A stretch of DNA of 64,000 nt from Nitzschia sp. pyKryTriq1. Taxonomy: Eukaryota; Bacillariophyta; Bacillariophyceae; Bacillariales; Bacillariaceae. The position numbers and the translations under genes were made by a program. The notes under the pieces are model-generated. The model ran no database searches, had not been told where the DNA came from, and saw only the letters and a list, made by a program, of their open reading frames with translations. The stretch spans positions 1-64,000 of the forward strand of contig OY101129.1 in the NCBI GenBank assembly GCA_956465555.1. The letters are read 5' to 3'. Positions 46,238 through 56,816 of this stretch are shown here, in pieces (within the stretch, counting starts at the first letter, position 1; each line of letters opens with the position of its first letter).

Positions 46238-48358
46238 ATGCTGGCGAACAACAACAACAACCACAACAATGATAGGATGATGGATCATGATGCGCCGCCA
46301 CAGCAACAAAAACAACAACAACAACACAAGAAGCGTCTTCCACCAGTCATGGTTCATTCGATCGACGATGAAGACGACCTCGACAATACTGCTGCTGCTA
46401 CTACTAGTAGTGGTACCACGACTACTACTACTAGTAGTAGTAAGCAGCAAAAGCAGGTCTCTTTTTGCTTTTGGGAGTATCTTACTCCCAAGAGCGAGGA
46501 TGATGATGATGATGATGATGACGATGATGATGATGATGATGATACTACTACTAATACTGGTAGTAGCAGTAAACCCAAACCCAATAATAAGATCGTCCAG
46601 GCCTTGGCAGTATCGGTAGCACCCAAAGATTGCAGTCGCATCGTCAAGGCCTTGACGGCCGCTTCGGCAGAAGTATTAAAATCATCTGCAGCAGCAGCAG
46701 CAGCAACAACAACAACATATGATGACTATGATAATATATTTGCATTGCCTCCTTCAATGAGTCATTTGAAACGAGTCAAAAAGAAGAAAATGAAAATGAA
46801 AAAGAAAAATAAAGCACAACCACCAGGACGACCACCATCACAAGAAAAGGACAAGAATGAGGAAAAAGAGCCGCACTACTCTACTACTAGCAACAACAGC
46901 AACAGCAACAGCAACAGCAACAAACGCCCACGTGTGGAGGGGACGAAAACTAGTACAAAGACGACGACGACGAACAATCGTCCTGATGATGATGATGATG
47001 ATGATAATCGTCTGCTGATATTATTGGGACCGGTCGAACCACTCTCTAGCATTCTTCTTCGTCTTCTTCTTCTTGCGGAGCAGGACAACAAAGAGACGTC
47101 GAAAAATACTACTACTAATAATAATCATAATCATTGGAGGATGAACAAGAAAGAACAACAAGTCATTCGCCTGGTGCAAATCCTCAAGAAGCAGGAGGGT
47201 GGTGGTGGTGGTGGTGGTGGTATTGGAAAACAGCAACAACAACAACAAAAACAAGAAGAAGAAAGTAATCCAACCAACAACAACACCGCCGCCGCCACCA
47301 CCACCACCATGGACTTGGACATCGGCATGGACATGAACGACGATTTTAAAAAGGTGGTATTACAGCAGTCCGGTGGCGGCGGCATCTTATTGGAGACCGT
47401 TCCAGTTCCGGCCCGGCCCCCGCAATCGCAAGCCGAAGCCAATTATGACAATCAATATTTGTGGCCAACCTATTTTTATCCCTTACAATCCAAAGAATAT
47501 CAGCGACAACAGCTTGTTTTGAAACAAAAAGAAGAAACGAAACCAATGCAAGCGATTCTTCAAAAGTACTTTTACAACAACAACAACAACAACAACAATG
47601 ACAACAACAACAACACAACCAACAACGAGGACCTGATGATGGTGCGAAAAGAACAGACAGCCACAACCCCATCTTCAAGATCACTATCGGCCATTGTGGT
47701 GGACCCATCTTCATCATCTTCTTCATCATCATCGAATACCGTGGTGGCAACCTCTTGGGAGGAACGAGCTCTCCAGCAGCAGCAGCAAGAACAACACGAA
47801 TGCGGTTGCAAGACTACAACTACTGCTACTACTGGTACTGGTACTAATCCACTGGCGACTCCCATTCTGTGGGCCATTCAAGGGGTTTCTAGACTAGAAC
47901 GACAAAGACAACTACAACAACTACAACGGGGAGGTGACAATGACAACAACAACAAGGACATCATCATCGATGACATTACTCATCAACATCAACAAGAACA
48001 AGAATCACAATCAACAACAAAGCCTCAGTACTTGTGTACCGGATACGATTTGTATTGCAACTATGAACCTACAATATTTGAAGGGATGGCCTGTGTCCAT
48101 TCAAGATTTCGGCGTCTGGTATTTTGTCGTCATCCACAAGAACACGACCAAGAACAAGAGCAAGGGGAAACTAGTACTACTAATACTAGTACTACTAGCA
48201 GCAGCAAGTCCTACCACTCGTCTGTCTGGAACAATGCTTTTTCAAAGCACGGAATTCACGTCTTGCCTGGTACCAATCATCATTTTCGGGTCTTTGAATA
48301 CAAGCAACAACAGAATGATGATTCGAATGAGCGAGATACCACTCTACGAGTGAAGTAG
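46238..48358 (+). CDS. ADAT3-like protein (tRNA adenosine deaminase non-catalytic subunit), zinc ligands not conserved
   Basis: Single-exon frame of 706 aa. ADAT3/Tad3 pairs with ADAT2 to convert A34 to inosine in tRNAs. The family fold is visible only in the C-terminal third: PLATPILWAIQGVSRLER at about residue 538, YLCTGYDLYCNYEP at about 600, MACVHSRFRRLVFC at about 617, then WNNAFSKHGIHVLPGTNHHFRVFEY before the end. The motif that is normally EPCxMC here reads EPTIFE, and the usual HAVM-type His reads TPIL, so all three expected zinc ligands look replaced. Two-thirds of the protein is low complexity (Asn, Gln, Asp15, Ser, Thr, Gly runs) with a basic patch KRVKKKKMKMKKKNK. The overall motif order supports ADAT3 over other deaminases. 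Confidence 0.65.
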   Translation: MLANNNNNHNNDRMMDHDAPPQQQKQQQQHKKRLPPVMVHSIDDEDDLDNTAAATTSSGTTTTTTSSSKQQKQVSFCFWEYLTPKSEDDDDDDDDDDDDDDDTTTNTGSSSKPKPNNKIVQALAVSVAPKDCSRIVKALTAASAEVLKSSAAAAAATTTTYDDYDNIFALPPSMSHLKRVKKKKMKMKKKNKAQPPGRPPSQEKDKNEEKEPHYSTTSNNSNSNSNSNKRPRVEGTKTSTKTTTTNNRPDDDDDDDNRLLILLGPVEPLSSILLRLLLLAEQDNKETSKNTTTNNNHNHWRMNKKEQQVIRLVQILKKQEGGGGGGGGIGKQQQQQQKQEEESNPTNNNTAAATTTTMDLDIGMDMNDDFKKVVLQQSGGGGILLETVPVPARPPQSQAEANYDNQYLWPTYFYPLQSKEYQRQQLVLKQKEETKPMQAILQKYFYNNNNNNNNDNNNNTTNNEDLMMVRKEQTATTPSSRSLSAIVVDPSSSSSSSSSNTVVATSWEERALQQQQQEQHECGCKTTTTATTGTGTNPLATPILWAIQGVSRLERQRQLQQLQRGGDNDNNNKDIIIDDITHQHQQEQESQSTTKPQYLCTGYDLYCNYEPTIFEGMACVHSRFRRLVFCRHPQEHDQEQEQGETSTTNTSTTSSSKSYHSSVWNNAFSKHGIHVLPGTNHHFRVFEYKQQQNDDSNERDTTLRVK

Positions 48359-48869
48359 CTATACTCTACAGTGGATGGAGTGAGATAGATCGAGGATGCA
48401 CGCATCAGGCATGCTGATGGAGATGACACTTGTACTACGAACTGCACTTAACGGCACGCCGATCCGGGGTAAGGATTATTGGGGGTACGGGTTGTGCGGT
48501 AGGCGGGTTGGTGGCTATATTTATTACTATATGTGATGGTGGGGAGTTCTATTTTCTCCAATAGCGCTCCCCTTTCTTTCGAATTCTTGACGAGTCTCAA
48601 GTCTGTTATGACCGTAATAATATGCTCCATCCTCCGAACCCATCGTCTCAGCAGGGAAAGGAACAGGTAGGATATGGCAAATACTTCCGAAAGTTTTGTA
48701 TTTTGGTGGTATGTATTATGGTGTTGTGAGGATCTTTATGCATGCATGTAAAGGTACAGTTTACTTTGGATTGTATGTTTGGATTGTATGTTTCTCTATC
48801 TATATGGGAATCTGGCGGGGAATGACTAAACGCTTCTGTCGATGTATGTGTGTGGCTTTGCCAAGAGCT

Positions 48870-50038
48870 TTACCAAGAACCAGCGCCAAGGCCGCCTTTG
48901 CGTCCCACCATCATCGCCTCAATAGGGCGGGGCTCAAAGATCAACGACGATGAATCACCATTCACGACGGCTGGAAAGCTATCCAAGAAAGTTTCCAGTA
49001 TCATCCACCAAGAAGGTTGTTGTTCCGCTGCTGCTGCCTCTTCTACGAGTGGTAGCGGTTCGTCCTCTGGCGACAACATTATGGTGCTGCGCTGCTGCTC
49101 CCCGCTAACCTCCCTGCTGGAGGAGGACCATTTCAGCAAAGCGTTGTTATTCGAAGAGTCGTAGACTCGATTTCGCGTGGTAGGATATAGTAGTGGCTCA
49201 CAACGCACTCCGAACTCGATGGCCTGGAAGGACGATGACGACCACGACGATGACTTTCGGGCAGCCAAAGGTAGAAAGTCAGAGGAAAACGGCACTCGTA
49301 GTGCTCCGGGTCCTCCTTGTGGTTCTTCCACCAGACCGCCGCAGGAGGCCGACAGAGAAGAAGAAGTTGTCTTATCGGCCGTTTCTTGGCGAGGGGATCT
49401 TTCTACTTTACGGCGACGGTCTCGCGGCACCGAATGCCTCTGGATAGTCAACGCCTTGGCTTGTTCGCCCCTCTGAAAGTCTGGATGGATGTAGGAGCCA
49501 CTACTTGGCCCGCCTTCGATCTTGGCAAAACCGTAAATGTAGCACTGTTGTTGTTGGTATATGATATGATATGACATGATGGTGCGTGTGGTTAGCTCTG
49601 TATATGAGAGGATAAGACATAGGACCGTCGCCTGTAAAGCGAGATGATTCTTACCTGTCGAATGAACGAAGCAATCTTGGACTGCTGGAAGTACCGATGC
49701 TGGATCTTTGTCTCGAACACTGTAGGCTTGTGAATTTTGAAAGCCTTGCCGTCTTCGACCCAAGAAATAATGTCATCACGTCCTGTCTTTTCCATATCTT
49801 CCAAAAGAAGGTGGAGTTTGAATGCAAACGGGAGACGCATGTGGCCTACTCCGTCTCGAAGGACCGTTTGTACAGCTTTGAGCTGCGCCTTTTCCTCCCC
49901 ACTGAGATTGTTCTTGTTGTTCTTGACGCTCATCCTTTCGTTCTTCGAGAAGCAAGTAGTCGTCGTCACGGCAGAATGATCGTCGTTATGCATATACTGT
50001 GAAATGAGATGTTTTTGTTGATAGGTTGGGTAGATCAT
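48870..50038 (-). CDS. Heat shock factor-type transcription factor, two exons
   Basis: Exon 1 is 50038-49655 and exon 2 is 49544-48870. A GTAAGA donor and a CAACAG acceptor define a 110-bp intron that lies inside the DNA-binding domain, and splicing gives 352 aa. The HSF winged-helix domain is at residues about 69-160: LPFAFKLHLLLEDMEKTG, IISWVEDGKAFKIHKP, FQQSKIASFIRQ, then across the intron CYIYGFAKIEGGPSSGSYIHP. HSF proteins bind inverted nGAAn repeats; diatoms encode many of them. No clear HR-A/B coiled coil follows, and the C-terminal half is Ser-rich with a Trp/acidic segment (WWMILETFLDSFPAVV) and an EPRPIEAM motif. The start is the first in-frame ATG, since the frame upstream to 50278 opens with TTG. 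Confidence 0.85.
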
Positions 50039-50198
50039 CACGTTCGTTTCGTTCTCGCAGGAAGCTTCTCGGTTTGGGAGTTTTGGGAATTGTGAGGGTT
50101 GCCGGATGTGGAAAAATCTGCTTCTCGATCTCGATAGACGGATGATAGTAGGGTAATATGCTCGCGGAGAATTTCGGACATTTTCGATGGCGATGGGT

Positions 50199-51085
50199 AT
50201 GTGTTCTATGGAACCAATTTGTCGCAAAGAAATTAGCGTTTGGTATTGATGATCGTCAAACCAAAGACGGGTCGGCAAGATTTAGGCATATTAAAGACGT
50301 TCCCCGTCGAATAGTTGACATGTCATCATTGCGCTATCGCGGGGAAATTATTACCGCCTTTTTGCCACAATTCGCATTGCGGATGTTCCTCATCCCTCAT
50401 CCTATTTTGATAATTGCCCTAATCTTGCATAATCCTTTGTACAAATAACATCCGGAAGACTACCAAAATGTCCAATTTTTTCATAATACAAGATTAATAA
50501 TTATGAAAGTGCAAAGGTAGGTCTTTTTGTTGAGGGGCCGGCGGGATCAGAAATCAAACGCAGTTCTTCCATACCCGCCGCCTTTGTGCTGTAGTAGCGA
50601 GACAAGAGGAGGGGAGGCCAGACGAAAAAGAGGCGAAAGCAGACGAGACTTCTACAGTAGAAGCCTCCGGAAGTGGAAAGATGTGTTCTATACGGAACCA
50701 ATTTGTCACAAACAAATTAGCGTGTGGTATTGATGATCTTCAAACCGAACATGAGAAGCAAATCTCCCCAGAATCTCGGGTCGCCAAGATTCAGGCATAT
50801 TAAAGACGTTCCCCGTGGGATCCTTGACCTGTCATCAGCATAGCGCTATCGCTTGCAATTATTAGGGCCTTTTCCCACAATTCGCATTGGGGATGTTCCT
50901 CATCCTTTTTTGATAAATGCCCTAATTTTGTTCAATCCTCGATATAAATAACATCCGGAAGACTACCAAAATGTCCAATTTTCACAATAATGAAAGATTA
51001 ATTATGAAAGTGCTAAGGGAAGGATCTTGCATTAAATAAGCGCTAGGTCTTTGTTGAGGGGGGCGGAGTTCTTCTACCCGCCGCT
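50199..51085. repeat. Diverged tandem duplication upstream of the HSF gene (2 x about 0.4 kb)
   Basis: Copy A (about 50199-50580) and copy B (about 50682-51085) share long collinear blocks. These include ATGTGTTCTAT then GGAACCAATTTGTC, GGCATATTAAAGACGTTCCCCGT (in part), CACAATTCGCATTG and AACATCCGGAAGACTACCAAA. The period is about 483 bp, with many substitutions and indels. No frame is conserved across both copies, so this is non-coding DNA or a decayed element lying 5' of the HSF gene. Confidence 0.75.
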
Positions 51086-51228
51086 GCCGGACATCGTTGA
51101 TACTTGTGCAGTGTCCTGTCGACGTCATCGGTCCGTCCGTCCCTCCCTCGACGTCATCCTGACACTGCGTGACGTCATAGCGTTCCTACTAGTCGTGACA
51201 CCTCCGTCAATGACTACTGCATTTCATC

Positions 51229-51442
51229 TAGAGGCGATCCCTCCTTCACAAACTTCACAAGACATCCAAGATCGCCATCACCACTACATTTATGATAAGT
51301 CGTTCGTGCCCCTGACACTTCACGACTACCTTACGATTACAAAAGATTCATCTCTCAAAACAACCCAGAAAAATAGTCTCACTTCTTTTAATTTCATCTA
51401 CTTTAAATCACGAATTGAATCCCGTAACTACGAGTCGTTGCA
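51229..51442 (+). repeat. 214-bp perfect direct repeat, copy 1
   Basis: Identical as far as I can compare to 51623-51836 (period 394 bp). It lies inside an open frame from 51051 to 51542 (163 codons, containing YDKSFVPLTLHDYLTITKD). I do not recognise that frame; it may be a fragment of a captured gene. Confidence 0.9.
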
Positions 51443-51622
51443 TTCTGATCAGAAGTTCGACAATATCGTACACCCTTTCGAACGACCAATACTACTAATT
51501 ACTTTGCCTACGAGAAGTCGCCGCTATGTTGCGTGCAGGTAACAATCGTCGAGGAAACCGTGTTCCTCGAGCCCAAGGAGTCCTCCCCTTCAAAAAGGAT
51601 TTCTCCCCCAAATCTCTCGACA

Positions 51623-51836
51623 TAGAGGCGATCCCTCCTTCACAAACTTCACAAGACATCCAAGATCGCCATCACCACTACATTTATGATAAGTCGTTCG
51701 TGCCCCTGACACTTCACGACTACCTTACGATTACAAAAGATTCATCTCTCAAAACAACCCAGAAAAATAGTCTCACTTCTTTTAATTTCATCTACTTTAA
51801 ATCACGAATTGAATCCCGTAACTACGAGTCGTTGCA
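51623..51836 (+). repeat. 214-bp perfect direct repeat, copy 2
   Basis: Second copy of 51229-51442. The flanks differ immediately: copy 1 continues TTCTGATC and copy 2 AGTTGTACC. It also lies in an open frame (51526-51867, 113 codons). The rest of 51837-52693 shows GTACCGGTAC palindromes, CTCT runs and no supported gene. Confidence 0.9.
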
Positions 51837-52693
51837 AGTTGTACCGACTGTACCGGTACTCGTATAAGCGACGCACGCATGCATGGGTATGCAGTTACGA
51901 CTCATGCGAGTACATGGTATAGCAGTACGAGACGAATACGAATACTACTGTAATGCCGGTAGCACCCACTTTTCGGTGTTCCAAAGCGGTTGTACCGATA
52001 CTATTGGTAGCACGGGGCGGACGACTCACTCCGCTCTAGTTGTACCCGACGACGAGGCAGATACTATACCGAACGGGAGAGCGCGCACCATACATTTTTC
52101 ATCGGATAGTAATCCGTCATCATTTAGGTATTCCAATATGTGTTTGTCCTAAGTACTATAACTGTGACGTCCGTTAGATGAACAATGGACATTAAAGCAT
52201 GAATATATTCATTCATTCCACGGCGCATCCTTCGTTCGGGATTTCGACCACACTTACGAATACTGTACATTCAGTACACCGGTACACGCATGATACCGGT
52301 ACTTGAACACACACTCTAGCTAGTAGAGCTAGTAGACGATGCGGTGATGATGCATGTGAGTATTACGTTGTGAGAATAACAAGCATCATCGAGCGACAGA
52401 AATACTAAAAAACATCCATCGATCCCAAGCAAATGAATCCCAAAGCATCATCACCAGAGTTCGTTTCGTGACACGGTTGCTTCCCTTCTATCTACTAATA
52501 TCGAACTACTAAAACAAGAGAGTGTACGGGTCGTCTCCTCGCTCTCTCTCTCCCTATTCTATCTCTCAATCTCTCCAACACCAGATAGTGTTCATTGCAA
52601 GAATTAAGAAGAACGCCCGCCTACATTCCTATCTTATCCTATATTGAGGTCGAGTCATCATCATCATCATCATCATCATAACCATCTACCATC

Positions 52694-53650
52694 ATGGGTC
52701 GTACTTTACAAGTACTAGTAGTAGAAGGCGGCGAACATCGTCATGGTGTTCACGCTTCTTCGTGTTCTTCTTCTGTTGCTTCTTCTTCTTCTTCTTCTTC
52801 TTCTTCTTCTTCTTTTGCGAGACATCAAGAAATGATGAAAAGCAATCTGGAGATGCTTCGCAAGAAAGGTAAAGAGGAATTGCGAACCATGTTATTTGGA
52901 GGAGAAGTAGCGCGAGTTGTTGGCGGTGCTGGAAAACTTCAACATCAAGATCATCAGCATCCTCATCCTCAGCGTGTCGACTGGAAGGCTGTCATGGTGA
53001 CGGCATCATCTATACAGGTCCAAGAAGAAGCCATGGTGCGTGCCATGGAACAACAGGAAGCGACAAAGAGGCGAGAAAAGGAAGCCCGGGAAAAGAAGGA
53101 GGCATGGGAAAAGAAGGAGGCAAGGGAAAAAGAGGCCAGGGAAAAGGAGGCAAGGGAAATGGAGGCAAGGGAAAAGGAGGCCAGGGAAAAAGAGGCCAGG
53201 GAAAAGGAGGCCAGGGAAAAGGAGGCCAGGGAAAAGGAGGCCAGGGAAAAGGAGGCCAGAGAGAGAAGGAAACAATACGAGGATCGCTTTGGCTCTCTTA
53301 TGAACATAACAACCGTAGGAGGAATATTATGGAAACAGCAGCATCATGAACATGGGGACTACGACGACTACGAGGACGTCGAGGAGGAAATGAGTGAAGT
53401 TCTTTTACCTCCCTACCAGGAACGAAGTTCCATGCACGGTCGTCCCCCCGGCGTTCTTGGCAAACATCATCATCACCACAAAGCTGTTGCTGCTGCTGCT
53501 GCTGAAAATCATGATAGTCCTTGTTCTTATGAATCCTTGTCAGACGACCAAGAATCATCATCTGTGGCAAGCACTGAAAGCTGCAGCAGTGATGATGATC
53601 GGCGTGTTCCCGGCAGGCATTATCTGATTCCCAACGAAACGACTCTCTAA
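52694..53650 (+). CDS. Charged single-helix (EKEAR-repeat) protein
   Basis: A 318-residue protein of unknown function, starting MGRTLQVLVVEGG. Residues 26-40 are a Ser run. Residues about 95-200 are dominated by tandem pentapeptides of the type E-K-E-A-R, about eleven perfect or near-perfect units encoded by a 15-bp DNA repeat. Such alternating Glu/Lys/Arg sequence is expected to form a long single alpha-helix. The C-terminal third is acidic (DYDDYEDVEEE), then has HHHHHK and Ala runs, and ends Ser-rich with a conserved-looking PGRHYLIPNETTL. A few diatom proteins share such low-complexity layout, but no family is named. It converges on the LRR gene. Confidence 0.65.
   Translation: MGRTLQVLVVEGGEHRHGVHASSCSSSVASSSSSSSSSSSFARHQEMMKSNLEMLRKKGKEELRTMLFGGEVARVVGGAGKLQHQDHQHPHPQRVDWKAVMVTASSIQVQEEAMVRAMEQQEATKRREKEAREKKEAWEKKEAREKEAREKEAREMEAREKEAREKEAREKEAREKEAREKEAREKEARERRKQYEDRFGSLMNITTVGGILWKQQHHEHGDYDDYEDVEEEMSEVLLPPYQERSSMHGRPPGVLGKHHHHHKAVAAAAAENHDSPCSYESLSDDQESSSVASTESCSSDDDRRVPGRHYLIPNETTL
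53090..53262. repeat. 15-bp coding minisatellite (GGCCAGGGAAAAGGA)n
   Basis: About eleven units encoding E-K-E-A-R. Several consecutive units (53176-53250) are identical, so copy number is likely to vary between alleles. Confidence 0.9.
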
Positions 53651-54032
53651 AGCAATGGTAGTACGCACTGGCCATCTCAACCACCACCAAGCCAAGCTAT
53701 TGTATCTTGTTCTTCTACTACTACTGCTGCTTCTGCTTCTGCTTCTACTGCGAGTTGGAGTAGAACAACTACAACAGCAACAAACATTCATTGTAAATTC
53801 ATAAACTTTTCTCTAAAATCCGTCTGACTCATCTTTGAATGAGAGAAATAGGCAGACTACTACTACTCTAGTACATCATCCCTTTACCAACTACCTTACG
53901 TTTTAGAGCTACTACAGTAGACTCTTGTCGTAGTACTAGTCTAGCTACTCTACTAGCTACTAGTAACAGTATTACTCATCATAGAGATATTCGTATTCGC
54001 TAGAGTAGTAGTAGTAGTAGTAGTGGCTACTA
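53651..54032. other. Convergent spacer with CTA/TAG tracts
   Basis: Lies between the 3' ends of the EKEAR protein and the LRR gene. It contains several CTACTACTAGTAG-type tracts (53700-54030) that can fold on themselves. No gene. Confidence 0.6.
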
Positions 54033-56816
54033 CTAGCATCCACAACAACTGCAATTCAAGGCCGCCGCTGTCGATGACGTTGAGGAAGAGGAGGATTGAC
54101 AATTGATCTCCAGCAGTGGTTCCACCACTTGGGCCATTTGACACAATGGTTCGAGATCTCCCACAACATGCAAGTCCGAATTCCCTCTGAGTTTCAGCAC
54201 TTGTAGATTCGTCAAGGCGACAAGAGACGAAGCGGGAATCGTCCCGGTCAAATCATTGATACTGATATCAAGGTATTGAAGATTGACCAACAACGACGGA
54301 TCGAGAGGAATCATAGAACCTTCGAGGGCATTGGATCCCAAATCCAGATATTGTAATTTGGAATTAGTACTGCTGTTGCTCCAGTCAAAACTATTCCACG
54401 GAATACTTCCCGTCAGACCATTGCCATGAAGGGATAGGGATGTCAAATTGGGCATGCTGCTGCTACTGCTACTGCTGCTGCCGAAGAAAACATCGGGCAA
54501 TGGCGTATCGGTAATATCACCATTATCCCAGTGAAAGATTTCGAGAGAAGATAATCGATTCATGGCCCGTAGGGATTGGGTAGTCATTTTCACGCCACTC
54601 ATTGTCAATACACGTAGATTGGTCAATAACAACCAAAATTCTTGATACGTTGATAATCGATCCAGGTCGCTTCGTTGATTTCCTTCCATTCGTAATTCTT
54701 CGAGATTGGTCATGGCATAAACACCTGGATTGGCCGAACCAAACATTCGATTATTGTGCAAATGTAAAATTCTCATATGGGTGGTGGCGGCGGCGGCGGC
54801 GGCTGCTGCCTGCTCCTCCTCTTCCTCCTCCATTTCATCGGGAATAAGTAGTTGTCCAACGAATTGATTATCATTCAAATACAGTTCCTGCAATCGTATC
54901 AAATGACTCTTGCTGCCAGCAGCACCAGGCGCAATCACACTGGGAATTCCACCTCCAATTTGATTGTGGGACAAGTCGAGTATTTGAAGATTCGTCAAGG
55001 AACCCAAATGTGAAATGTGGTGAATTTGTTGAAGGCCTTCTTGATCGCCGGAACGGACTTGATGAGAAATCTTGACGACTTGAAGATCCTTGGCCAGTAA
55101 TTTGATTTCTTCTGGAATAGATCCTTGTAAATTATTGGGCTCGTCTATAATATTTAATACGTAAGAGTACAATATGTGAGAAATGTTGAGTAGAAGTAGT
55201 AAACAGGGTATAAACAAGCATAACATGTGTAGTTAGTACGAACGAACGAACTTACCCAATATCAATTGTACCACTTTTCCTTGTTCATTACAAAAGACTC
55301 CTTGTTGAGCACTACCACCACCACTACCACCACTATTATTGATACCATTCCATTCACAGACGCTGACGGTCGGCGTCAAGAAATTCCAATCGTTCGTCCA
55401 AGAAGCTGGTGAAGAAGAAGGTTCTCCTCCTCCTGGATCGTTGTCGTCGGCCATGGTGGCTACTTCGTTTTGAGGGCGGCTGCTGGTGGCAAAATAAAAG
55501 ACCGCCAAGGCGTACCGTACCTCTAATTCATCATAGTAGTACGCAGCAGTAGCATGATCATCCTCATCCATCGCCATGTTGGTGATATTGTTGTAATAGT
55601 TGTAGTCATCGGATTGAGCGGCAGCAGCAGCAGCAAGCCATGCAATGGCCAAGGATTGAGGCGAATCAGGATTGGCAAAGACCGTGGCAGGATTGGAAGA
55701 ATAATTCCGTAGTCGGAGATACAAAATGGCTTCTTGTTCACTCAGACCGGGCGGCAAGAGTGTCGTCGGAGCTTGTGTCGGTGGTGGACGAGGGGAAGAG
55801 GAGAAAGTGCTGGAAGAAGCAGAAGCAGAAATACTGTCTGAGTCTTGATTTCCCCCTAACAACAATGTGACCAGCACAACAATCGAAATCAATATCACTC
55901 CACCGACACAAATCAAGGCAATCCCCCGTGCCACGTCGCCTTTGTACATATCATCATCATCATTATCATGTTGAGCTGATGATGATGGTTGAGTGGTGGG
56001 CTCACAAGATGCCCCCACCGCTTCGGGATCTTCTTCCACCCACGACGACCGGCGGGTCGATAGCATGCGACTGAAAAGAGAAGGTCGACGGCTACTACTA
56101 CTACTAGTAGTAGTATTCGTTCTTCTTCTGGCCGGGGTCGTTGTTGTTGTTTCTCCTCCTCCCCCCGCCGTCATGCCAGTAGTACGAGTACTAGCAGTAA
56201 ATCCTCCTCCTCCTCCTCCTTCTCCTCTTGTCCGAGAAGAAGAACTCTGCATCATCATCATCATCATGGAACGACGAAATGGAGCTCGCAAATCGGCCGT
56301 CATGCGCTGCCTCCATTGGTGGTGCTGGTGCTGGTTGTTCGAGATGAAGGGAGCTCGAAATGGAACATGGACGGCTCCCGGGCGCTGTACTTCCTCACCA
56401 TATCTTGTCAACGCTGGGGGTGGTGGTGGTGGTGGTACTGCAGCCGTAATAACATTATTATCTTGAAACGCATCATCTGAAGAATCATCATTATAGCCGG
56501 CCTCATTTACCACTGCTAGTAGATGATGTTGTTGATGCTGATGCTGATGATTCACACGTGTCGTCGGCATGGTGGTGATGATGGAACCGGCGGGCAAGGT
56601 GGCTAGTTCATCTCCAGGAGCGGCGGCTGCTGATGCTGATGCTGATGCTGATGCTGATGCTGATGCTGATGCTGATGCTGATGCTGATGCTGATGCTGAT
56701 GCTGATGCTGATGCTGATGAAGACATGCCCATCATCATTTCATCCTCGTCCATGCTGAGCAATATGAGTCCTCCGCCGGAAGAGGATGATGATGATGATG
56801 CTGCTGCCGCTGCCAT
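54033..56816 (-). CDS. Membrane-anchored LRR receptor-like protein, two exons
   Basis: Exon 1 is 56816-55256 and exon 2 is 55144-54033. A GTAAGT donor at 55255 and a TATAG acceptor at 55146-55145 define a 111-bp intron, and splicing restores LILDEPNNLQGSIP and gives 890 aa. The N-terminal 290 residues are low complexity, including an (AS)n run from a GATGCT hexamer repeat, and probably cytoplasmic. A single TM helix (IALICVGGVILISIVVLVTLLLG) lies at about residues 296-319. A Cys/Trp-containing cap (SVCEWNGI, GVFCNEQGKVVQL) precedes about nine leucine-rich repeats such as LTNLQILDLSHNQIGGGIP and LVNLQYLDISINDLTGTIP. It ends in a Cys-rich tail. No kinase domain is present. This layout recalls LRR receptor-like proteins of diatoms; ligand unknown. 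Confidence 0.85.
56636..56719. repeat. (GATGCT)14 hexanucleotide repeat
   Basis: Perfect hexamer repeat in the coding sequence of the LRR protein, giving alternating Ala-Ser. In-frame, so length changes would be tolerated. Confidence 0.95.
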
